Shown here piece after piece: positions 11,266 through 19,831 of a stretch of DNA of 64,000 nucleotides. The notes under the pieces were generated by a model. The model made no database searches and had not been told where the DNA came from. It was given only the letters and a program-made list of their open reading frames with translations. Each line of letters opens with the position of its first letter. Within the stretch, counting starts at the first letter, position 1. The DNA lies in contig LATX02000179.1 in NCBI GenBank assembly GCA_001466705.2, positions 434,001 through 498,000 on the forward strand. The letters run 5' to 3'. The stretch comes from Moniliophthora roreri. Lineage: Eukaryota; Basidiomycota; Agaricomycetes; Agaricales; Marasmiaceae. A program made the translations under genes and the position numbers.

Positions 11266-11491
11266 AGAGTTGATTCATAACAGTGGTGGAGACATGGACT
11301 TCCTGTTTGTTGGGGCAGATCCGCAAAAGGTACAGAGGTTCGAAGGGGCTTCCTCGGTAGACGAATGGATGGCTACTGGTTGGCAGCCGACAGCAAGTAT
11401 ACTGACTACCCCTATCTTGAGGAGTGTCGATGAAATGCCAGATATGTCGTATGATTACGACATGGAACTTTACAGTGATGGAGAGTCATGA
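10988..11491 (+). CDS. Overlapping +1 frame (ORF4) with acidic C-terminal tail, B1
   Basis: Shifted +1 relative to ORF3, this frame is open for 167 codons over the zinc knuckles and past the ORF3 stop. The tail (residues about 75-167) has DFLFVGADPQKV, a GWQPT motif, VDEMPDMSYDYDMELY and ends GDGES or SDGES. From the ATG at 11213 to the stop it is 279 nt, exactly as in F and J. No ATG begins the 10988 frame, so the tail is reached either by +1 frameshifting from ORF3 or from an internal ATG. Function unknown; a high Asp/Glu content is the only clear property. Confidence 0.55.
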   Translation: MRSPTPQLTPMTLLVDCVSALCADWNTISPEIAHSTCVGDASRLSLDIRLCTALTNEGLAELHTEGLVRVQTLCRMIALMTMNLTTILEENAEELIHNSGGDMDFLFVGADPQKVQRFEGASSVDEWMATGWQPTASILTTPILRSVDEMPDMSYDYDMELYSDGES

Positions 11492-11507
11492 GTTTGGCAA
11501 TATGGAG

Positions 11508-11530
11508 TTTTGCCCTTGATGGGGAGGTAA
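11508..11530 (+). promoter_or_regulatory. Polypurine tract of B1
   Basis: GATGGGGAGGTAA directly precedes the 3' LTR. The block TTTTGCCCTTG-x4-GGGGGTAA before TGTTAC recurs in F and J. This is where plus-strand synthesis would be primed. Confidence 0.6.
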
Positions 11531-11968
11531 TGTTACATTTTTCTTACCTTGTTACTATGCTTCTTCTTTTGATCAGACTTATACACCTTCCTAGCTCCCT
11601 TTTTCTTATCCCCATTACTATGCTTCTTCTTTGATTGGACTTATACACCTTTCTAGCTCCCTTTTTCCTATCAGAAAGCATGTCATATCCCGACTTTGTT
11701 GGTATTTATTACTTCATCACTGTGATCGTTGAACACTTGTGTAACGTAGATTACCTGAGAAGTTGTAACATATTTAAGCGCTCAAGCTAGGACTCTAAGT
11801 CCTCAGCTTGACCTAGTTAATCTAAACTTGTGTTAACGCCTTGATTGAAGGACCTCTGAACTTTAGCATCTGCTAAATGAACTCTAACTTGAACTTGCAC
11901 AGCTGCTTGCGAAGGGTGTTACCTTTCATAAGTAGTTGAGTTGACATTGCTGTGCAAGTAATGTAACA
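11531..11968 (+). repeat. 3' LTR of B1 (438 bp)
   Basis: Ends are TGTTAC...GTAACA. U3 has two tandem units of about 60 bp. TATTTAA at 11771 is followed 32 nt later by TCAGCTTGACCT (11803-11814), inside or after the hairpin CAAGCTAGGACT-CTA-AGTCCTCAGCTT. The flank CTTTT is B2 LTR sequence. Confidence 0.85.
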
Positions 11969-12191
11969 CTTTTAGTTTCCTTTAGTTTCCTTTTCAATCG
12001 CCGCTGTCTTGTATTTAAATGCTCAAGCTAGGACTCTGTGTCCTCAGCTTGACCTAGTTAATCTATACTTGTGTCATAGCCAACGATTGAGGACCTCTGA
12101 ACAAACTTGAACTTGAACTTGAGAACTGCTTGCGAAGGGTTTTACTTTTCATAAGTGGTTGAGTTGACGTTGCTGCGCAAGTAACATAACA
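11969..12191 (+). repeat. 5' LTR of B2, 5'-truncated
   Basis: Matches 17939-18177. Contains TATTTAA, the hairpin AGGAC-TCTGT-GTCCT and TCAGCTTGACCT, and ends in GTAACATAACA. U3 is missing because B1 lies there. It lacks the TTCAGCATCCGCTGAA block seen in the 3' LTR, a small deletion. Confidence 0.8.
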
Positions 12192-12193
12192 CA

Positions 12194-12205
12194 AGGTCAA
12201 GCTGA
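12194..12205 (+). promoter_or_regulatory. Primer-binding site of B2
   Basis: AGGTCAAGCTGA lies two bases after the LTR end and is exactly complementary to TCAGCTTGACCT in the adjacent LTR. Confidence 0.65.
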
Positions 12206-12248
12206 TCAATTGCCAACCTATCGAGGTTTAGGCATCATCTAGAAAAAC

Positions 12249-13628
12249 AAGACACCACCACGGACGGAATCCCAGATCGAGAGGGACATTGCAGAGGCAG
12301 AAGAGTGCTGGCGTGAGTTACTAACCCAGTCCATATCAAATCCAGGTGGACGAGTGATCCCACCGTTAACCCAGGCATCCCACAGGGAATTGTTGACCCC
12401 CTCGCCATTGCCATTGCCAATGAATCTATCACTAACAGAGATACCAGAAGAACACCTCGAAACAAAGAGAACCTTGACCCCATTATCCATCATGACTGGA
12501 TTAGGAGAGATCAGATCCAAAGAAGAAACATCTCCTTCTACACCAAAGAAACCTGAACCTGATACATCAAATATCTCCTTGACTTCAGCAGAGGAAGCGG
12601 ACCCCTTTCAACACCTCCTTCACGCACTAAAGAACAGCCCCAGATTGACTAAACAACCCCAGATCGAAGAAATGTCGGAAGACAAAAGACCTTTGGGAAG
12701 CAGACCCAAGGTAGAGCCAATGGCAGAAAAAGCCATGATTGGTACCACTGTACTGGTACAAGTAGTAGCGGCTGAAAAGGAAGTGAAAGCAGCGCTGCCT
12801 AGAGCCTTCGCAGGGCATCGGAAGGACACAAAGAAGTTCCTCAGAGAAGTACAGTTGTACATTGCCCTTAACCCGAAAACATTCACTACGGACCGAGCAA
12901 AGAAGCTTTTCTTCCTCTCGTACATGACAGATGGCCCAGGAGAATTCTGAAAGAACGACAAGACAGATCTTTTACTCACATTCGATCCAGAAGCTGAGAA
13001 GGTCTCGTGGATAGACTTCGTAGAGGATTTTAAAACATCCTTCGAACCCCTTGACACTGTGCTAGAAGCTCAGCTAAAGCTTCGAGACTTGAAGATGAAG
13101 GAAAGGGCTGATGAATATACATATCAGTTTTCTTATTTGGCCAAACAGACCAGATACAATGACACTGTGCAGATCATAGTGTTCAAACGAGGGTTACCCA
13201 AGAGTTTGGTCTTGAAGATTATGACCTGACCTGAGGGGACACCCACCAATATCAAGGATTGGATGAACACTGCGATCCTCTTCGACGAAAGCTATAAACA
13301 AGCCCAGGAATACGGAAGGACATGGGATGAAGACAATGGAAGGAAGCCGCATAGAAATTTCTGAAAGAAAGAAGAAGTTGCTATCAAGCAGATCTCAGAG
13401 ATCAATCAAAAGGAATACATGGCAAAGGGGCTGTGTTTCTGCTGTGGCCGAGGAGGTCACTGGATCAGGGACTGCCCAGACAGTCCAAAGAAAGATGAAA
13501 AGAAGAAGGAAGAGCCAAAGAAGCTAACCAAGGAAGAACAATACGCCAAGATCAAGGCATTGGTTAATGACCAGCCAGAGGAAGAGAAGAATTTGTTGAT
13601 CGATCTTATAGAACTGGAGGGTTTTTGA
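12249..13628 (+). pseudogene. gag: B2 gag with CCHC zinc knuckle
   Basis: One frame runs from near the primer site to TGA 13626-13628. It contains an N-terminal helix (SQIERDIAEAEE), Pro/Ser linker, the capsid core (KKFLREVQLYIALNP, FFLSYMTDGPGEF, then WIDFVEDFKTSFEPLD and ADEYTYQFSYLAKQ) and the knuckle CFCCGRGGHWIRDC. A Lys/Glu-rich tail ends in LEGF-stop at the slip site. Stops lie at about 12948, 13227 and 13362; they replace Trp or Arg codons. The codon aligned with K's gag ATG (61901) is AAG here, so the first in-frame ATG is downstream near 12420. Confidence 0.88.
13619..13628 (+). promoter_or_regulatory. Candidate -1 frameshift site of B2
   Basis: GGG TTTT TGA: gag reads GGT TTT TGA, and pol continues in the -1 frame through TTG AAA TGG. 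The GGGTTTT heptamer fits the canonical slip pattern and is shared by six elements here. A downstream stimulatory structure was not established. Confidence 0.65.
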
Positions 13629-15490
13629 AATGGTGGAAGAGGACAATGTCTCCACTGCCTGTAACCATTTCACACTTTGTACTAGCTAGGATGGACCAAA
13701 ATTCTATGCATATTCCTCTTCAGTACAAAGTGGGAACCAAAGTCATCGAAACACAAGCCTTGCTGGACTCAGGAGCAGGAGGAAGATTCATAAGCACAGC
13801 CCTGGCTAGGAAGTTAGGAAAGAAATAGATCCAACTCCCTGAGAAGATCAAGGTGTTCAACGTAGACGGAACACCAAACAAAACCACATGGATATCCTAT
13901 GTGGTGGAACTTGAATTCAAGATAGCAGAAAAGGAATTTAGGGAGAACTTCATGATATCTGGAATTGGAGATGAAAGTATGATCCTAGGGCTCCCCTGGC
14001 TTCGTCACCATAACCCCCAAATCAATTGGGAAACAGGAGAAATAAGGTTCTTACCGAAAAGGAAACTTCACATCAGAAGATTCACGGGTGTTCTTGATAA
14101 TACCCCTGCAGAACTGTTAATCAGAGCAAAGATTACCGCCTCACAGGAGCTGGCACATCAGCAACAAGAAGTAAAGAAGGAGATAGATGAACTGATCCCT
14201 TTCTATCTTCAAGAATACTGAGATCGCTTTGAGAAATGGAAAGGAGAACGCTTCCCCCCCTCCTGGTCCTATGATCATGCTATCGAGCTAAAATCTGACT
14301 TTGTGCCCTGGAACTGCAAGCTCTATCCATTAAGCCTGGTCAAGCAGAAAGAGCAGGACAAGTTTCTGGAAGAGAACTTATGGAAAGGATACATCCAGAA
14401 GTCCAAATCTCTGATGGCCTCCCCTTTCTTCTTCGTAGCCAAAAAGGAGAAAGGAGCATTGAGGCCCACACAGGATTACAGAGAGTTGAACAAAGAGACC
14501 GTGAAGAATGCATACCCCCCCCTTGATATCGGAGCTCCTTAACAAGTTGAAGGGAGCAATGGTCTTTACAAAGCTAGACCTTAGGAATGGGTACAACAAC
14601 ATAAGAATCAAGGATAGAGATCAGTGGAAAGTAGCCTTCAAAACCAATCGAGGACTGTTTGAACCAACTGTCATGTTTCTCGGACTTAGCAACTCACCAG
14701 CAATGTTTCAAGCCTTCATGAACGACATCCTCTCTGACTTCATTGATGAAGGATGGTGCATTGTATATATGGATGACATCCTTTTATTCTTGAAGGATCA
14801 GAAGGAATATCAAGAGAGAACTGAAAGGCTAATGTGTCGGATCAGAAAGCATGACCTCTATTTCAAACCGGAAAAGTGTGAGTTCGACGTAACGGAAGTC
14901 ATCTTCTTAGGAATGGTGATTCGGCCGAATTATGTCGCAATGGATCCCATAAAGCTGGCAGGAATAGCAGAATGGGAACCTCCGAAAACAGTTAAAGGAG
15001 TATGAGCCTTTCTGGGATTTGGAAACTTCTATTGGAAGTTTATTGGGAAATACACACAACTGGCATGGCCGCTTCATGACCTTACATGGAAATCGCAGAA
15101 ATTTGAATGGACTATAGCATGTCAAATCGCGTTTGATCTTCTCAAGAAGAAGTTTCTCTTGGAACCCGTACTCCTTATGCCTGACACCGACAAACCTTTC
15201 GTGATAGAAGCAGATGCCTCTAAATGGGCAACTGGAGCAGTACTTTGTCAGCAGGGATCAAATGGAGAATGGCATCCATGCAGGTATCTATCCAAGTCAT
15301 TCACACTGACAGAACAGAATTACAAAATCTATGATCGAGAACTGCTAGCTATAATGAGAGCTCTGATGGAATGGCGACATTACTTGATGGGAGGAAAATA
15401 CAAGGTAGTGGTCTTATCCAACCATAAGAACCTTACGTATTTCTGATCGGCCCAGAAGCTTAATCGACGACAGGCCAGGTGGAGTTTACT
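13622..15490 (+). pseudogene. pol: B2 protease, reverse transcriptase and RNase H (broken)
   Basis: The protease has ALLDSGAGGRFIS and ILGLPWL. RT has [40 protein letters not shown], the catalytic [11 protein letters not shown] (about 14765-14797) and KPEKCEFDVTEVIFLGM. RNase H has [17 protein letters not shown] and [11 protein letters not shown]. The C-run at 14515-14522 shifts the frame between the two RT halves, and TGA/TAG codons at 13826, 14219, 15003 and 15444 interrupt it. Confidence 0.88.
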
Positions 15491-17115
15491 ATTGTCAGAG
15501 TTCAATCTCAGCCTCATTCACATGCCTGGAACATTGATGATGCAAGCAGACACACTTTCCCGACTAAACAACAAAAGCAAAGAGGAAGACAATGACAACG
15601 AGGATGTCGTCCTTTTACCAGAACAACTTTTTGTGAAAGGTATCAATCTAGACTTAGGAACAGAAATTGCAGAACGATTGGGCCCAGATGACTTTTATAA
15701 GTCAGCCTTAGAGCAATTATTGCATCAAGGCATGCCGCCGATCAAATCTGCGCTATCGGATTGGGAGATCAGGGATAGTTTACTCCTCTTCAAAGATTGA
15801 ATTTACATGCCAAATGACACAGAGTTGCACTGTAAGGTTGTTAAAACCATGCATGAAACACCAGAAATCGGACATCTAGAGCAATGGAACACACTAGAAC
15901 AGGTTCAACGTGACTTCTGGTGGCCAGGGATGGCTAAGTTTGTCAAGAGCTTCATAGATGGTTGTGTACCATGTCAACAATCAAAGGTTAACACACATCC
16001 GACGAAGACTCCCATTCAACCCTTACAGCCCACACTGAACTCTTTTCCTTTTCAGGTGTGCACGATGGACTTGATCACGGATCTTCCCAAGAGCGACGGC
16101 ATGGATTCTATTCTTGTTGTGGTGGACCACTCTGCTATGAAGGGGGTAATTTTTACACCATGCACAAAGAAATCGGACGCCACAGAGATAGTGGAACTGT
16201 TGGTTCAACATCTGTACAGATGATTCAGGCTCCCGGACCGCATCATATCCAATTGAGACCCCAGATTTGCAGCAGAAGTCTTTCAGGAAATGAGGAAACA
16301 ACTGTCGATTAAACACTCAATGAGCACAGCTTTCCATCCGCAAACAGATGGGGAAACTGAACAAGTCAACCAAGAAATTGAGGTTTATCTCCATATCTTC
16401 TGTTCGAAAGAACAGACGAAATGGAAGGAATACTGAATTCGCACATAACAACCAAACCCATTCAGTACTCAAGAATTCCTCCTTCTTCATGATGATAGGA
16501 TATCATCCATGAGCGTTCCCAACGGTATTTGAAAGAACCAACATTCCATTGGTTGAAGAACAGCTTCAGGAGTTAAAGAGAGTCAGAGAAGAAACTACTA
16601 GTCTATTGGAACTGGTGAGACAGAAGATGTTACAACAGGAGAAATGGGAACTAGAAACATATAACGTTGGTCAGAAGGTGTGGTTGGAAAGGAATAACTT
16701 AACCATAGGATATCCAACAAAGAAGCTTGTGCCAAAATGAGAAGGACCGTTTAGAATTCTCAAAGTCTTAGGTCCTGTCACCTACTGGTTGGAACTACCG
16801 CATCAATGGAAAATTCATCCTGTCTTCCATGCAGCTCTCCTTACACCGTTTAAAGAAACTGAAGCCCATGGACCCAGTTTTACAGAACCACCCCCAGATC
16901 TAATAGAAGGATTCGAAGAGTACAAGGTAGAAGCAATTGTGGGACATAGGCCCAAGAAACAACCCCAGGAATTCCTCGTGTTGTACATAGGTTACAACTC
17001 GTCCCATAATCGGTGGATCAGGACAGAAGGAATGGTCAACTGTCTAGACCTCTACAAAGACTACATAAAGAGGCATAAGTTGAAACCAAAGGACCCCATC
17101 CCCACATCAATCTAA
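15491..17115 (+). pseudogene. pol: B2 integrase and chromodomain (broken)
   Basis: HHCC domain, then CTMDLITDLPKSD, then a D/E core (with [18 protein letters not shown] near 16320-16380) is followed by a 10-base deletion at about 16434 that shifts frame. The GPY/F part and a diverged chromodomain (FEEYKVEAIVGHRPKK to LDLYKDYIKRHKL) end at TAA 17113-17115. ORF3 begins 32 bases later. Architecture is that of chromoviral integrase; catalysis is not expected from this copy. Confidence 0.87.
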
Positions 17116-17147
17116 TCACCACATCCCCTCCATTGTCTGAACACATT

Positions 17148-17735
17148 ATGTCTAACACCCACACCCAGAACATCATCACACCAAGCCAACATATAGCTCT
17201 TCCACATCACCTCAACGAAGACAATTTGTGCACCTACGGCCCCATCCCTGTCCATGTGATCCCTATCTCTTCATTTTACAACTCCTCTCTTTTGACAAGA
17301 CCTACCACAATTGATCATCGCTTCGAGATATGGAATCCCCCCAAGATTAATGAAGACATCGACTACAAAGCCAAAGCTCCAGAAACATGTGACACACCTT
17401 GTTGCTACACCCCGAAAGCTGGCAACCGAAGGCCAGTAGGCATGCTGAAATGCTGCCATCCAGACGTTGTCGATGAATTCATCGAATACTACATCTGCAG
17501 AAAATGTTACAGTTTGAAACACCAATTCTGTGGGATGGAAGTTGTGGAGAGATGGAAGTTCGAAGAACTGTGGCCAAAGAACGAAGAGGAAAGTGAGTGG
17601 AAAGTCGAAAATCTCGACACCAAACCTTGGGGACCATGTTGGGATGAGAACTCATGGGAAATGGATTGGTGGAAGAACGCAGATCAATGGGCAGAGTGGG
17701 GAACCACAGATTCAAGGAACGATCAGGGTGATTGA
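17148..17735 (+). CDS. B2 ORF3: intact short Cys-rich, Trp/acidic-tailed protein
   Basis: An unbroken 195-codon frame starts MSN, as ORF3 does in B1, F and J, but lacks their helical domain and Pro-rich linker. The middle holds a Cys cluster: C-x3-CC, then about 17 residues to CC, then a C-x2-C-x4-H-x2-C motif (CRKCYSLKHQFC) that resembles the second knuckle of the longer ORF3. The tail is rich in Trp, Glu and Asp (WKNADQWAEWG) in the same frame, without the +1 shift needed elsewhere. It is the only intact full-length gene in B2, although gag and pol are broken. Zinc binding is inferred; function is unknown. Confidence 0.65.
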   Translation: MSNTHTQNIITPSQHIALPHHLNEDNLCTYGPIPVHVIPISSFYNSSLLTRPTTIDHRFEIWNPPKINEDIDYKAKAPETCDTPCCYTPKAGNRRPVGMLKCCHPDVVDEFIEYYICRKCYSLKHQFCGMEVVERWKFEELWPKNEEESEWKVENLDTKPWGPCWDENSWEMDWWKNADQWAEWGTTDSRNDQGD

Positions 17736-17776
17736 CCGATGGTGTCACTGGAGTTCCACTCTTGAAACGGGGGTAA

Positions 17777-18177
17777 TGTTACGAATATGCTGGTGTCATA
17801 AGGCTCAGTAACAGATGACTGCATCTCCCACTTCTTTTCTTCGATGATGTTCTACTTCTTTTGATCTGTCTTAGGCAGAGCCTTCCTTTTCCCTCTAGTC
17901 CTTCCTGCGAATGATTACTTAGTTGTTCTTTCATGTTCTTTTAGTTTCCTTTAGTTTCCTTTTCAATTGCCACTGTCTTGTATTTAAACACTCAAGCTAG
18001 GACTCTGTGTCCTCAGCTTGATCTAGTTAATCTATACTTGTGTCATAGCCAACGATTGAGGACCTCTGAACTTCAGCATCCGCTGAACAAACTCAAACTT
18101 GAACTTGAGAACTGCTTGTGAAGGGTTTCACCTTTCATAAGTGGTTGAGTTGATGTTGCTGTGCAAGTAATGTAACA
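17777..18177 (+). repeat. 3' LTR of B2 (401 bp)
   Basis: TGTTAC...GTAACA ends, preceded by the purine-rich GAAACGGGGGTAA. U3 differs from other LTRs (GAATATGCTGGTGTC) and has the direct repeat TTTTAGTTTCC-TTTAGTTTCC. TATTTAA precedes the (here mutated) TCAGCTTGATCT. Agaric-type integrase begins right after. Confidence 0.85.
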
Positions 18178-19432
18178 GTTTGTGAAGTCATGTCAACTGT
18201 GCCAAGATAGGCAGTTGAGTATGATTAAGATTCCACCTACTCAGACACATACACTGTCTTTATTCCAGAAGATTCATATCAATATATTTAAGCTATTACC
18301 AGCTAGCAACAGTTGTAAGAACATGGCTCATGCTAGATGTGCATTATCGAATTGGTCAGAAGCTAGAGCAATAAGAGATGAAAAAGCAAAGACAATTGGA
18401 GAATGGATATTTGAAGATATTTTGTGTCATTGGGGACCAGTAGAAGAGATTGTCACAGACAATGCTCCTCAGCTAGAAGTAGTGATGAAATGGTTAAATG
18501 GGAAATATAGAGTGAGGCATATTAAGATTTCACCCTATAATTCTCAGGCTAATGGGAAGATTGAGAGACCCCATTTTGATATAAGACAAGCCTTAGTGAA
18601 AGCTACAGGTGGAGACTTGAGAAAATGGTATTTGAAACCAATACTATGGGCAGATAGAGTTACAATTAGGAGAGGATTGGAATGTTCACTATACTTTTTA
18701 GTAACAGGAGCAGAACCAATCCTACCTTTTGAGATTGTGGAATCAACGTGGTTAGTACATATGCCAGATAGAATATTATTGCATGAAGAGTTAGTGGGAT
18801 ATAGGGCATTAGCGCTAGCTAAACATCATACACATGTCAATGAGATGATAGAGAGAGTAGACCAAATAAAGAGAGATAACTTGAGAAAGTTTGAAAAAGA
18901 GAATAGATGTAAGATTAAAGATTTTGATTTTAAACCAGGACAGCTGGTACAGATGTGTAATTTGGGTATAGAGAAGGATTTGGATAGAAAGATGTACTCA
19001 AGGTACTTAGGCCCAATGATAGTAGTCAGATGTACGAAGGGAGGATCTTATATTCTGGCTGACATGAATGGTGCAGTAAAGAAAGAGAAAGTAGCTGCAT
19101 TTAGAGTGATACCACATGTAGCAAGATATAAACCCATTTCTCTACCAGAAAATATTTATGAATTAATAGATATGACAAGAGATCAGATAGACAGAATGGT
19201 CAAAGATGGAGAAAGTAAGTGGTATGTCAGTGAAGACTTTATATTTCCAAACATACCAGAAATGAAAAGACCAGAACCAGGTAAAGAACTGGTAGAGGAT
19301 GATAATATTAAAGAAAAACAGAGCAATGAAGATGAAGATATTGAAGATATAGACTTAGATGAGCCCAGGCAAACTAGGCGACATAGAATTCAGAAGGAAT
19401 TAGAAGTGTTGATAGTTGGACTGGGGAATTAA
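18178..19432 (+). CDS. pol: Agaric-type gypsy integrase, open but first catalytic Asp is Asn
   Basis: A 416-residue open frame (first ATG 18182) is the longest in the window. Visible motifs are CQLCQDRQ (zinc-finger end), FQKIHINIFK, WSEARAIRDEKAKTIGEW, VTDNAPQ and SPYNSQANGKIERPH. Asp93 and Glu128 have the D-35-E spacing; the expected first Asp (about residue 34) is Asn. The C-terminal part has a GPY-like MYSRYLGPMIVV segment, a KVAAFRVIPH motif and an acidic tail. It is the right half of the element whose RT is at 6437-7208, separated by the B1/B2 nest. Gene X lies convergently downstream. Confidence 0.82.
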
Positions 19433-19831
19433 GGAATATTTTGGAGCTGGGCAGTCATACAGAAATGATTGTAAGACCCTCTTCATGAATAATAAAAGAG
19501 ATGAATACTGAATAGTTGACTTAGTCACACAAGAAAAGGAATATAACACACAGATACATGCAGCTGGAATTTAAAGAGTGACTGGCTACATGGAAGAGAT
19601 ACAGAGTTATAATAGATTTACAGAGAGTAGAGTATTAGAGATAACAACTGTAGAAGTTGAGTCTCAGAAAGAATATGTTTATAAAGACATTTTAGGAGTG
19701 AGAGATGACATTTGATATGAGTATTTCAAATATAGCAGAACCTGGTATCTAGCTTGAACAAGGTGAACTGAAGTTCAACCTGAGCATGAGCAAGGAAATG
19801 AAGTACATGTCCTAAACCTTGGGAAAAAGCT
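19433..19831. other. Spacer between convergent integrase and gene X
   Basis: AT-rich sequence with no supported frame. About 280 bp of it is missing in the right arm, where the two stops lie only eight bases apart. Confidence 0.5.

Larger units (their letters stand above)
7209..11968 (+). mobile_element. Element B1: chromovirus with gag deleted
   Basis: A truncated 5' LTR (7209-7424) is joined directly to the middle of RT. Pol continues to 10093, ORF3 to 11265 and the overlapping frame to 11491. The polypurine tract comes next, then a full 3' LTR (11531-11968). Gag, protease and the first part of RT are missing. The 3' LTR abuts the interior of B2's LTR (CTTTTAGTTTCC), so B1 inserted in B2's 5' LTR and the left flank was later lost. 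Confidence 0.85.
11969..18177 (+). mobile_element. Element B2: chromovirus with an unusual ORF3
   Basis: The partial 5' LTR (11969-12191) and full 3' LTR (17777-18177) flank gag, pol and a short Cys-rich ORF3. The 5' LTR lost its U3 start where B1 inserted. The 3' LTR is followed at once by agaric-type integrase sequence, so B2 sits in that older element. Coding is close to J, with few stops but a frameshift in a C-run (about 14520) and a 10-base deletion (about 16434). Confidence 0.88.

Noticed and set aside
10099..11491. ORF3 as an envelope (env) gene, the usual extra gene after pol
   Set aside because: No signal peptide, transmembrane segment or glycoprotein-like Cys pattern; instead zinc knuckles and Arg/Gly stretches.
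12194..12205. Ordinary tRNA primer-binding site
   Set aside because: It does not begin with TGG (complement of CCA), and an exact complement lies in the LTR at fixed distance from TATA. An internal-tRNA primer is not formally excluded.
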